From Liolophura sinensis (lineage: Eukaryota; Mollusca; Polyplacophora; Chitonida; Chitonidae), in NCBI RefSeq assembly GCF_032854445.1, contig NC_088306.1:25269764-25333763 (forward strand): a stretch of DNA of 64,000 nucleotides, given 5' to 3'. This document shows, in pieces, positions 36,871-46,319 of this stretch (positions within the stretch are counted from its first letter, which is position 1; every line of letters starts with the position of its first letter). The notes beneath the pieces were generated by a model. That model did not search any database, was not told the DNA's origin, and saw only the letters and a program-made list of their open reading frames with translations. The translations under genes were made by a program, and so were the position numbers.

Positions 36871-37215
36871 CAAACCGGCCCTGATAGCACAGTTGGTAGA
36901 GCGTCCGCTTCGGGAGCGGTAGTCCATGGTCAGTCCTGGGTCGAGTCACACATAAGACCTTAAGAGAGGAAGTTGTAACTTCATGAAGGGGGCAGTGCAA
37001 CGACTGGCTGACCCGTATCAGTATAATGGCTCAGGGGCGGGACGACTTGCTTGCCTTCGGTAAGGCGCCTCAGTGAAGCAGCACTATTTAAAAGAGCGGT
37101 GGAAATTCGTCCTGCAACAAGACGACACGTTACATGCACCCTAAGGATTCCTTCGTCGTCATATGACTGAAAAATTGTTAAATACGACGTTAAACCCAAG
37201 CACTCACTCACTCCC
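36871..37215 (+). mobile_element. SINE-B, full length
   Basis: It has the head ctgatagcacagttggtaga, gcgtccgcttcgggagcgg and the B box gggtcgagtcacac. The body has aggaagttgtaacttcatga, cagtataatggctcagggg and aaaagagcggtggaaattcg. The 3' module cgtcgtcatatgactgaaaa, taaatacgacgttaaacc, ends in (CACT)n. It lies about 450 bases upstream of the candidate 5' exon of the neuropeptide gene. Confidence 0.85.
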
Positions 37216-37221
37216 AAAGAT

Positions 37222-37338
37222 CCGTGGTTGATGCTGGGCTCACCGGTTTCTTCCACACATAAAACTGGACGCCATCGTATAAACTGAAAATTTGTCAGTA
37301 TGGCGTTAAACAATAGTCATATAAATAAATAAATAAGT
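37222..37338 (+). mobile_element. SINE-A 3' fragment
   Basis: It has gatgctgggctcaccggttt, acgccatcgtataaactg, a diverged cagtatggcgttaaacaa and an AAAT tail, directly behind the SINE-B tail. 5'-truncated. Confidence 0.6.
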
Positions 37339-37652
37339 ATGGCTGTGGAAATTTCATTTTAATTATATTTTTGAGTTTTCAAAACAATTAAACTCTATGA
37401 ATACGTCAGATATGAAACCAAGATTACAGTGCCATATAGTATGACGGTAATGATGCATTTAACGATCTAGAAAGCAAGTGGATATTTTCTATAATTTGGC
37501 ATTTACTGTTCACCACGCTGAAGAATAAAAATGTGTGTATTAGACGTTATTTTTAGGTATATTTTACATCCTCTATAAAGCTTAACCAATTAAATCCATT
37601 TCTGCTTGACTGTTGATTTTCTTTCAAGAACGACCAGCCTTTGTGTGACTTA

Positions 37653-37770
37653 ATGAACTTGAAAGGAAGTCGTTTCAGTTTCCCTGTGACCTTTCTTGGT
37701 TTATTCATCTCACTGCGGTTAAAAACAATGCTTAAGAAGTTTTCGTTTAGGATGACGATCAATTTTGTCG
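37653..37770 (+). CDS. Possible 5' exon of the neuropeptide gene
   Basis: ATG at 37653 opens a frame whose first residues are MNLKGSRFSFPVTFLGLFIS, a short basic start followed by a hydrophobic stretch. The frame reaches a good donor, GTCG|GTAAGA, at 37771 in phase 1. Splicing to the AG at 37879-37880 (a 110-base intron) would put it in frame with the peptide exon. Splicing to the better-placed AG at 37871-37872 would not. There is no ideal Ala-x-Ala cleavage site, and both strands are open here, so chance is possible. Transcript data would settle it. Confidence 0.3.
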
Positions 37771-37820
37771 GTAAGAAAATCGTAACGCCCGCATTAACCT
37801 GTGCTTTGGCAAAAACCTCA

Positions 37821-37872
37821 ATGTCCAGTATTAATTCCACGCTAATTGCATTTTCCGTTTTTCTAATTACAG
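37821..37872 (+). promoter_or_regulatory. Acceptor region; signal-peptide-like in the wrong frame
   Basis: TTTTCCGTTTTTCTAATTAC followed by AG at 37871-37872 is a strong 3' splice site, with a pyrimidine tract and a CTAAT branch-like motif. The same bases, read from ATG 37821, give MSSINSTLIAFSVFLITVQQ, which looks like a secretory signal. However, that frame ends at a TAG at 37926-37928 and is one base out of register with the peptide frame. Because pyrimidine tracts encode hydrophobic residues, the signal-like appearance may be accidental. A second AG at 37879-37880 is a possible tandem acceptor. Confidence 0.5.
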
Positions 37873-38779
37873 TGCAACAGAAGCGTCAAGTGATACTGAG
37901 AACAATCAACGTGAAAAACGCCATATAGACACACTGGGATCGGGTTTTATCAAAAAGAACACTGTCGGTGCTCATGTACGAGAAGGCACCGATGAAAAGC
38001 GAACTCTGGATCACCTAGGATCGGGGTTCATCAAGAAGGATCACGGGAACGAACGTTCACAAAGTAACGATGGACATAGGGTGGATGGCAAGCGCTACAT
38101 GGATACCCTCGGTATGGGTTTCATTAAGAGGGAGTTCGAAAAGCGACCCTTTGATAAACTTGGGATGGGCTTCATAAAGAAAAGCCATGACAACTACGAA
38201 AAACGCCCTTTCGACCAGCTAGGAATGGGTTTCATCAAGCGTGATGGCAATGACGTCAGAGGCGACAAACGTTTCGTGGATACACTGGGAATGGGTTTTA
38301 TAAAAAAGGACAGTAACTCGCGTCAGAAAAGGTACATCGACACCCTGGACATGGGACTGGTCCGTAAGAGAGACGGCGAGGACAAACGCTACATTGATTC
38401 CTTGGACATGGGCCTCATTAAAAGGCGTAATTTAGATCAATTCCACGGACTCCTGGGGCGGAACTATGAGAGAGGACTGCTAGCCGAGAAACGGAAAAGA
38501 GTCTTGGATACTTTGGGCTCGTCTTTCATTAAGAAATCTTCGGGCGAAAAACGTCATTTAGATTACATCGATACGCTTATTAAAAAGTCGGATGAAGAGA
38601 ACGAGACGGAGAAGAGGTATGTGGATTACATCGACAGCGGTCTGCTTAAGAGAGATGAAGATCTACACCCCGCCGCCAAGCGCCCCCTAGATTCGCTGGA
38701 TATGGGCCTCGTGCGCAGGGAACATCCGGGTAATGAGGAGAAGCGACACCTGGACTCAATCGGCATGGGCTTCATATAA
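37873..38779 (+). CDS. Orcokinin-B/pedal-peptide-like neuropeptide precursor, peptide exon
   Basis: This single exon gives 301 complete codons and stop TAA at 38777. It should be a secreted precursor, cut by prohormone convertases at dibasic sites into 13 related peptides. In order: HIDTLGSGFI, TLDHLGSGFI, YMDTLGMGFI, PFDKLGMGFI, PFDQLGMGFI, FVDTLGMGFI, YIDTLDMGLV, YIDSLDMGLI, VLDTLGSSFI, HLDYIDTLI, YVDYIDSGLL, PLDSLDMGLV, HLDSIGMGFI. Nearly every copy follows KR and ends before KK, KR, RR or RKR. No Gly precedes the cleavage sites, so the peptides have free-acid ends. The spacers are acidic. The Asp-Ser/Thr-Leu/Ile core with Gly and an aliphatic C-terminus resembles arthropod orcokinin B, and more loosely molluscan pedal peptide. 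Family assignment is by memory of motifs. The start is set by the acceptor at 37872; no in-frame ATG or signal peptide lies in the exon. Confidence 0.9.
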
Positions 38780-39505
38780 AAAGGGGAGGCAAATTTATCA
38801 GCTGCACGCGTGCGTAAGCCTCCAACCATGCTCTTCATGCAATGGAGTTATTTTTCACAAATGTCACGTGATCCATTTAGTTTTATTTCATTCGGAAGCC
38901 CTTGATTAGAAATTTAACCATCGATAACCGGTAATGAGGCGAGAAGATCCGCTGACCAGTCTTAAGAGCTGATGCACGTTTCGTTTTGTTGATTTGTTTT
39001 TGTATTTCAATTACAAGCCTTAAGATAACGGAGAGAGGGATGATATATGGTGCCGAAAGAATTCGTCTTACGATATATAATGCAAAAATTAATTCCTACA
39101 GAATGTTGTGTAAAAGTCCAGTCGGGAGGATATGAAAAAGACGATTTTAAGCTAGACGGTAAAACAAATAAGACCACCCTAAGGATCAGCCATGATTTCC
39201 AAACGGTCACTTATTTGTATAAAGACATTTTCTCCGAAGATGGATAAAAATTGGGGTAGGCAAATGACGACTGCCTTTTGTACAATACAGAAGGTTTGAT
39301 TTCTCTATGCACTGCGTTGTTGTCTTGTCAGCAACAAATGGTTGTTCACTAACAGGAATTTTGATTTCATTTTTCGACTCCTTGTTCCAGCCATTTGACC
39401 TAAATCATTGTTTGTTAAAAAGGACACTACAGTTAAATACATTCTACTTGATTTTACCCGAAGATTCAAAATTGTGTTCGCTTATCGCAGAAAAATCGAA
39501 ATAAA
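38780..39505 (+). other. Probable 3' UTR with AATAAA
   Basis: After the stop, about 720 non-coding bases lead to AATAAA at 39500-39505, followed by a T-rich ccttgttatttat, a plausible cleavage and polyadenylation context. It contains no recognised repeat. ORFs at 39047 and 39307 inside it show no motif. Confidence 0.5.
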
Positions 39506-40228
39506 GACCTTGTTATTTATAATCTTAATCAATATCAATCAAAATTACACTATCGCATCACTTGTTCTGAACTGATATTACGTTAGAAAGTGTCAGCTTC
39601 ATTTTGATCATGGTGTAAACTACTAAACAAAGAAGCTACGTTTGAAAATCTATTTAGCTAGTTAAGTAGTATTTTTATAAAAGGGAAAATGATTGCATCA
39701 AAAAGGCACTCCGTGTAGTGTTTATACCAGAGCAAATCTGTTGTTTTCTCTTCTGCATTCTACTACACAGAGTATGTATCGGGATCAAACACCTGGAGAG
39801 TACACAAGCACAACTGCGCCCAGATAAAATAAAAAGGACGTGTCTTTATTGTAATTTGGACCAAACTGTATAGCCTGCCAGGTTTTCATTGATCTGCTAG
39901 TTGTTATTATTCTAAAACAGGACCGGGTGTCACGTCTGGTGTTGTCAGCATGGCGTTCCAGTGAGTCAGTACTGTAAATACGTCAGCCCTTATGACCGCC
40001 TTGGTGCATAGCTTTACAGTTTTTAAAACAACATGAGCGATGTTAAAAACAACGCTAGTTTGATTCATAAATAACACTAATTGTAAACTAGTTGTAATAC
40101 TAGTTTAGATTGTTACTGAACTCCAGTGTAGGCCTACAGCAAAGATGCCAGCTGGGGTCTGCCATTGGTAAATCGCCATTGGTAAACCATGTAACTAATA
40201 TTATCGGATATGCGAGCCCAGCCTGACT
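39506..40228. other. Stretch without recognised gene
   Basis: Downstream flank of the neuropeptide gene. Nothing recognised. Confidence 0.4.
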
Positions 40229-40393
40229 CATCCCATGCTGACTTTTTCACTAGACGTACGTGGTAAGGTCTGAGAGCAATCTGCTGATGGTTGTGGGTTT
40301 CCTCCTGGCTCTGCCCGGTCGTTTCCTCCCACAAAAAATGCTTCCCGTCGCCCTGAGTACGACGTAAACCGCCAACTAAATGATGAAATAAAT
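40229..40393 (+). mobile_element. SINE-A, 5'-truncated
   Basis: It has tagacgtacgtggtaaggtc, gcaatctgctgatggttgtg, ggctctgcccggtcgtttcc, gagtacgacgtaaaccgcca and an eroded aaat tail. Confidence 0.75.
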
Positions 40394-40800
40394 TCTGTAT
40401 TTGTTTGTTAATTTCTTGACAAAGGGCCGGTTGACAGAACTTAAGGTCATACACGAGAATATTTCATTTAATCCACGACGGACACTTTGTTGGTCAGAGG
40501 AAACCGGATGACAAGGAAAACTACCAATCTATATACGGCAAGTAACCTGAGATTTTATATGGGCAGATTTTTAATCATAAAGCGGGTTGAATATGGGCGG
40601 ACAATTATTTCAAATAAAATGTGTCAGGCCACCGAAAGGTTTCTTTGAGGGACGTCGACGGCTTACTGAGCAGAGCCTCCGTTAATCAGATATTACTTTA
40701 TACTGAAGAAGTTATACCGGAGATTTTTGGCGAAAAATCCATCATTGATAATCAAACTGAATTTTGTTACCAGGTCAGAATAACCAAACAACTATCTTAC
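40394..40800. other. Stretch without recognised gene
   Basis: Unique DNA between two truncated SINE-A copies. Confidence 0.4.
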
Positions 40801-40937
40801 ACTTCCTCTCTGGTCGCACGCGTGAAGATCTGACTGCAGCCTGCGGATGGTCGTGGGTTTCCTTCGGGTTCTGCCTGTTTTTCTCCCACCATAATGCTGG
40901 CCGCCGTAAAACGCCAATCAAATAAATAAATCAATTA
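40801..40937 (+). mobile_element. SINE-A, truncated with 3' deletion
   Basis: It has cttcctctctggtcgcacgc, gcctgcggatggtcgtgggt, taatgctggccgccg, then directly taaaacgccaatcaaataaa. The segment cgtataagtgaaatattcttgagtacg is missing in between. Confidence 0.8.
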
Positions 40938-41039
40938 ACTATCTTCCAATAAAAAATTCAACTTAGTCTGTGAACGTGTTAACTCTCAAAATCGGTACCG
41001 GTAATTAAGTACCTACAATTTATAAACGCGTAAGGCAAC

Positions 41040-41226
41040 AGGACTGGCTGGTCCAGTGTCAGTATAATGTTACGTGATCGGGTCTTAAGTAGGGTGTCTT
41101 TGGCGTGAGGCTTTGTGGTGGAACAACGTTGACGGCAAGGAAGACACAGTTTTTAGACACAATGACTCCTCGTCGTCACATGATTAAAAAAATGTTACGT
41201 ATGACGTAAAACGCCAAGCATACATA
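41040..41226 (+). mobile_element. SINE-C, 5'-truncated
   Basis: It has actggctggtccagtgtcag, tataatgttacgtg, gggtgtctttggcgtgaggc, ctcctcgtcgtcacatga, acgtatgacgtaaaacgcca and a catacata tail. Confidence 0.7.
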
Positions 41227-41553
41227 TATACATACATTCTTAAAATTTATGGAAGTGTGCTAATGATAATGATTACGGTAAATGTGTTGCTTTTTGGTTT
41301 AACACTTTAGCAATAAAACGTCAATTCAAGGACAACAGTTTCAACTGAAACCAAAGCAGCAAATTAAGACAAAGTTTTAAATGTTGCGTTAGCTTCAAGT
41401 TAAATGAAATAAAACAATAATAATACATTAAAGGTAAAAGTCCCTCGGTTTGTGTAAGCATAAATGTTTTAGCAAAACTTCGCCCTAAACAAAATCCTTT
41501 GGGAGAGGTTTCTATACAGCGTTTTTGACCTTCAGCGTGATCTACTTTTGACT
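41227..41553. other. Stretch without recognised gene
   Basis: AT-rich, nothing recognised. Confidence 0.4.
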
Positions 41554-41645
41554 AATCTGTGCGTCGAGTGAGTGAGTGATTGCTTGGGGTTTAACGTCGT
41601 ACTCAACAATTTTTCAGTCATATGACGACGAAATCTGTGCGTCGA
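41554..41645 (-). mobile_element. Tail-only SINE insertion with perfect 14 bp duplications
   Basis: Only the shared 3' module of SINE-B/C is present (about 64 bases, 41568-41631): gtgagtgagtgattgcttgg, ggtttaacgtcgtactcaac, cagtcatatgacgacga. It is flanked on both sides by aatctgtgcgtcga (41554-41567 and 41632-41645). The duplications show a genuine retrotransposition that copied only the 3' end. The right-hand duplication is the start of a repeat E copy, so that repeat was the target. Confidence 0.9.
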
Positions 41646-41960
41646 AACAGACATTCGTACATGTATACCAGCCGTCAACAAATATGGACGTTCCACGTCA
41701 ATAATTGCAAGTTCGGTCCCCAAGACAACGTTAAACCAAACATATAAGAAAGTATATAAAATATGACATTAGGACCCAGTCATGCAAAAGAAGCAGTCAA
41801 CAGTTTTCAGTGATACTCTAAGGACGCAAGGTATGCTCAACGCGAATCGGTGAAAGCAGTTCTCAAATCGTGCCCCATGCCAGTATAAGTTGTCGGTAAT
41901 AAAATATGTATCTCAGTTGCGCTTTGACTGCTACTGTTCGTGTATTCAAAGTGGCAGTCT
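41632..41960 (+). repeat. Repeat E, copy 1 (LTR-like)
   Basis: It aligns with 48641-48970: gtcgaaacagacattcgtac, cagccgtcaacaaatatgga, gttccacgtcaa, a TATATAAA at 41753, gcagtcaac, gacgcaag, and aataaaatatgtatctcagt with AATAAA at 41898. A TATA box followed about 145 bases later by a polyadenylation signal is the layout of a retroviral-type LTR. TG/CA ends and an internal region were not found. Confidence 0.6.
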
Positions 41961-42771
41961 AATTCAACACGATTATTATACTGGCCGCAGCTCTGGGTTA
42001 AAGGAATACATAATCAAGGCTGAGTGGCTGATGTTGGAGATAGGGTTTCCTGGGTCAAACCGGGCAGCCTTGGTCACGCTCCAATAAATTTTGCAATTCC
42101 CAAATTGTAGAACAGGCGAGACCTACCCTGGACTTATTCCTATCTCTGATCAGCCATCAGAAACAATTATGTTTCCCTTTAAGTAGAATTTGACACAATT
42201 ATGAAGAAAAGTGCCAGAAATTCTGGACGCTCCGTCCATCTTTATCTAAAAGACAACTATTCTCATTGCCGATTTGACTACCTAAGAGTGAAGGCATTTC
42301 ATGGAATAACCTTCAATACAAGCTTTCGCAGTAATAAGTTGTGAGATTGATTGAAATCGTCACATAACACACATGATCTAACAAACGCTACAAGGCTATA
42401 TATGTACACGCCTTATGCAGGACCCTTCGGTATATTGTTGTGTTAGTCAGGTGTAGTGATAAGCTCTTCTACAATTCCCCCGGACAAATATAACATTGTT
42501 AGGAACTTTGTCCACAGGAACAATAACGTATTTTCCTTGATGTTCATCCAGTACCTTTCAGAGCTTACTTGGCTGTCACGTGAGCATTAGTATTGATATG
42601 GTGGATTGCATGCACAACTTTTTTCTTTATTAGCTCAAGCCAATTGTCAAAGACTGAAGGTTCTACCATCTCCGGCCTAGATCATTTTTGTTTGCAAAGT
42701 TTTTAAGCCCCGAAAAGGCAATATTCTTATTATCTCTCATATTTATGTTCATCGCTTCTAAATACCTCTGA
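41961..42771. other. Stretch without recognised gene
   Basis: Nothing recognised. Confidence 0.4.
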
Positions 42772-42985
42772 GGGGCCTTCATGGCTCAGTTGGTTAGCGC
42801 GCTAGCGCAACGTAATGATCCAGGAGCCTCTCACCAATGTGAGTTCAAATCCAGCTCATGCTGGCTTCCTATCTGGTCATACATTGGAAGGTCTGCCACC
42901 AACCTGCTGATGGTCGTGGGTTTTCCCGGGCTCTGCCCGGTTTCCTCCAACCATAATGTTCTTGAGTACGACGTAAAAGCATTCA
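42772..42985 (+). mobile_element. SINE-A with intact head
   Basis: It has the head atggctcagttggttagcgc, the B box tgagttcaaatccagctc, gctgatggtcgtgggttttc and ctctgcccggtttcctcc. The copy is deleted between ccataatg and ttcttgagtacgacgtaaaa and lacks the (AAAT)n tail. Confidence 0.85.
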
Positions 42986-43366
42986 CAGAACCATAGAATA
43001 TCCGAAGGACAATTAAACCCCGAAATGGTGCGATTTTTCCTCATTTTGAAGATCACCTAACAGGAAATAAATACTTTTATGAAGCTGCTGCTTTTCATTT
43101 AGTCCCGTGTAACTATTTTGCTACCTGTGATAGTTTTGGTCTAAAATGTGTTTTAAAACGTGTTTTACTCAGTGGCCCATGACATTGACTTTAACAGTAA
43201 CAAAGTCTACGTGGCAGGTCAGCTGTAACTAAATTGTCTACCTTTCCACGCTCAACACACTGTAGTTCCGTTTTTCACAGGAACCTTCTGAAAAAAAACG
43301 TATCCCTTGGCCTTCTGAAGGAATGCTTATGCATGATATAGTTTATTGTGTAAGCTCGTATAGTTA
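42986..43366. other. Stretch without recognised gene
   Basis: Nothing recognised. Confidence 0.4.
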
Positions 43367-43600
43367 ATGACCCGGAAGCCTCTCACCAATGCGGTCGCTG
43401 TGAGTTCAAGTCCAGCTTATGCTAGCTTCCTCTCCGTCGTACGTGGGAAGATCTCTCAGCAACCTACGGATGGTCGTGGGTTTGCGCAGGGCTCTGCTCG
43501 GTTTTCTCCCACCATTATGCTGGCCGCCGTCTTATAAGTGAAATATTCTTGAATACGGCGTAAAACGCCAATCAAATAAATAAAATAAATCAATAAATGG
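43367..43600 (+). mobile_element. SINE-A, head truncated
   Basis: It starts near aatgacccggaagcctctca, then has tgcggtcgctgtgagttcaa, the B-box region gagttcaagtccagcttatg, ctacggatggtcgtgggttt, gctggccgccgtcttataag, gaatacggcgtaaaacgcca and the (AAAT)n tail. Confidence 0.85.
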
Positions 43601-44643
43601 TTACAAACAGTTATAAGGGATTTATGATTTACCTTCCAAAGTTACGCGTAGCCCACTCATCTTATCTAAGCACCCTCATGCCCCTGAACGGATAAGGTGT
43701 GTGTAAATTTTGTTTCGCCAATGCATTCTCCCTCAAAATTTAAAACATATAAAATGCCTGATATTCGATGAAGCGCTGACAAAACTCCCAACACGTCATT
43801 TCAACAGCATTCAAGTGGTGTCGCGAGGGCCTCGACGACGACGCATGTGTGTCTCTGGCAATTAAGCGGCGAATTATGACTGACGTCATGGAAGTGACAA
43901 TAGGCAGATTGTACTCGGTTCCTATTGCTCACATAATTCAGTCATGCCACAGTTCGATCCCAGCTTATGACACTTAGGCCGTCTATTTTTCTGTTCTATC
44001 TTTCCACGTTTCATCTTAAATAACTACAAGTTACAGGCACCTGAAGTATTTTTGTGACTCCTAGCAAACAGCTGTGTTAAAAAATCTCGCAGCCAAATTC
44101 TCGTGGAAATCAACATGCGGAGTTCTGAAGATTGTTGTGCTAAGTCACGTAGGCCTAAGCTCTGTACGGCAGCAGAAGATGACAATCATTCGTGAATACT
44201 GCTTAGAAGCCGTGAAACTGCAGACAGTTCTAGCTGTATCCAGTATTTTTATAAAGTTCCATTCCAGTATGAAATAAATACAATCTTTGTAATTTAAAGT
44301 GAAGGTACGTGATGACTGACATCTTGTAATCTTAACGTCTTTTTCGATGTCAATCATCTTCATATTAGGCACGAATAGTCAGGTCGGTTCAGTCAGGTCG
44401 GTTCAGTTTACACTTTATAAACAGGAAACAGTCGATATAAACAATTATTAGGAAGTTTAAAGAATCGTAGAAAAAAATTGGCGTCATACTTCTGATCTAA
44501 CATGGAACAAAACAAAATACTAATTGTGACGTTAACATGTCATGTGATTGACTTTATACTGTTAAGAAACAACCAGGAGCGTTTCGTTGTACTAGAGGGC
44601 GTGTTATTATGCACAATTTAAGAATTTCCATGAACGGTTAGAT
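43601..44643. other. Stretch without recognised gene
   Basis: It has a 14-base perfect tandem duplication (agtcaggtcggttc) at 44377-44404. Sequence just before 44644 also resembles the distal half of repeat D in reverse (tttaagaatttccatgaac). Confidence 0.4.
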
Positions 44644-44740
44644 TAAAACCCTGACTGAGGTAAATTGACAAGAGCCGTGTTTTACAGGATAGGGGTCACT
44701 ATTTGCCAGCCAATACACTGTCGTCGCTGCTCTGGTTTTA
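44644..44740 (-). repeat. Repeat D core, well preserved
   Basis: It reads taaaaccctgactgaggtaa, attgacaagagccgtg, then acactgtcgtcgctgctctg and ggtttta. The outer TAAAACC/GGTTTTA heptamers are inverted with respect to each other. Because similarity between copies continues past one end, these may not be the true termini. Confidence 0.7.
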
Positions 44741-44931
44741 CTCTCTTGCGTGTTTAATTATTTTTACTTGGCTTATAGATGCAGTTTGCTAAAGTTTAGC
44801 TGAAATCGGTTAAATCAACTTGCTCGCGTTCACACTTGTACATCTGTAATTGTATCGCCCATTAAACTATATTAATTTCATATTAAAGTATACGTATTTA
44901 TATAATCAAAAGGATCAGTGTATCACAGCTC

Positions 44932-45069
44932 GTTATTCCCCGTTTCTGGGAATGAAGATCTAAAACACAACTTCGTGGGGTAAATCATAAAGCATGATCA
45001 GTTATTCCCCGTTTCTGGGAATGAAGATCTAAAACACAACTTCGTGGGGTAAATCATAAAGCATGATTA
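44932..45069 (+). repeat. Two-copy tandem duplication, 69 bp, nearly identical
   Basis: Units at 44932-45000 and 45001-45069 start gttattccccgtttctggga and differ at only one of 69 positions. Each unit contains a small hairpin, attccc(n7)gggaat. Confidence 0.95.
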
Positions 45070-46145
45070 GAATCTAGTCATGCTCATCAGCACTATTGTA
45101 AGAACGTCTTCGGTGATATGGTTCTGCCCACGTATACCATGGAATACCGATATTTAGTGACACCAACCTTTTTTCCACTGCAAAAAGTAGATTTCTGACG
45201 AAGGCTGTTATAATTTCATTTTGGACGTAAACATAATTTGACCAAAATATAATTTGACCATCAATATTCTACAGTACGTGTGCGCGGCAACTCGCACGTA
45301 CACACCAATAATCATGTGAAGATAAAACACGATCGATATCACCTGAGCTACTACAGTTTGTATTATTTTAATTATTTGTTTATTTTATTTTTGTTATCTT
45401 TCATTGTGTGTGTGTTTTATATCTTTTTCTTGTGTGCGTTTTAAAACGCACGTACACCATTTTACATATGAAATCAGCACCTACACATCCAAGCATTCCA
45501 TGTTTTTGATATCCGTTATCAAACCATGTTAATTAAAAGTTGTATACAACATCTTGACAACATACATCATCGCGTAGACAATTGGTTCAGTAATATATTC
45601 TCGTCACCCTCTTTTGTTCATGACATATTCGAACATGTCTAAACGTTCATCATTAGAACTGCGGGCGAACTAATTTGAACAACACGGTGTATTTAAGTAT
45701 CTGTCAGTTATAACGGGGGATAACTTGAGGGGCAAATTGTGATCGGAAATAGAGAAGAGTTTGCTGCTGGCTCGGCGCTATCGACTTAATAGAGATACGA
45801 GTCCCTTTGCGCTAGTTAATGCCCATAAATAGCGGTGAATGAACAGACATTAGCCATTCTACGCCAAGTCTGGGAGCGACTGACAAGATAGACGAGACAA
45901 ATTAAACAATGGAAGTGAGCTGTCATTTGTTAAGGACGTTCTACTGACTTTGGCTCACCTGGCGGATGCAGTTGCTGATGCCATTCCCCTCATTAAACAA
46001 TGATTGCTGCAGAAATTTTATTTAATTTTTCAGCAACTGCTTAGGGCATAGACAGTGAAAAAGATATACAACAGACTGCAGTTTGTGTTGCAATTTTAAA
46101 TGACACCTTCTTGCAAACATTGTGTAAATCTTTGTGCAATGCTCC
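45070..46145. other. Stretch without recognised gene
   Basis: It contains a hairpin-prone segment at 45275-45303 (gtacgtg ... cgcacgtac) and an 18-base perfect palindrome gtgcgttttaaaacgcac at 45434-45451. Otherwise unique. Confidence 0.4.
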
Positions 46146-46318
46146 AGATTATTTATTTATTTAAGTATTTATGTATTTATTTATTTATTTGTGTGCTTGG
46201 TGTTTTATAGTCGCAATCCACAACTTTTCACTCGTGCGAGAGCGGTCGGGTTAATAAGTGGAGGGAACCGAAGTGGCAGGCGTAAACTCTGCATCGCAAC
46301 CACTGACCTACCTGACAA
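46146..46318 (-). mobile_element. Diverged SINE-A-like copy
   Basis: It has a long (ATTT)n tail complement, gtgcttggtgttttatagtc, cacaacttttcactcgtgcg, gagcggtcgggttaataag and ggagggaaccg. It differs enough from SINE-A to be a subfamily. It abuts the full-length SINE-A at 46332, and the flanking phrase ctccaga occurs on both sides. Confidence 0.6.
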
Positions 46319-46319
46319 A

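Noticed and set aside
37553-37840. Minus-strand ORF overlapping the candidate 5' exon.
   Set aside because: No motif; it lies opposite the supported gene and has no splice or promoter signals.
37874-38776. Alternative families for the precursor: allatostatin, FMRFamide-like, myomodulin or other amidated peptides.
   Set aside because: No Gly precedes the dibasic sites, so no C-terminal amide is possible, and the motifs of those families are absent.
38626-38838. Minus-strand ORF over the 3' end of the precursor.
   Set aside because: Shadow of the repeated coding sequence on the other strand.
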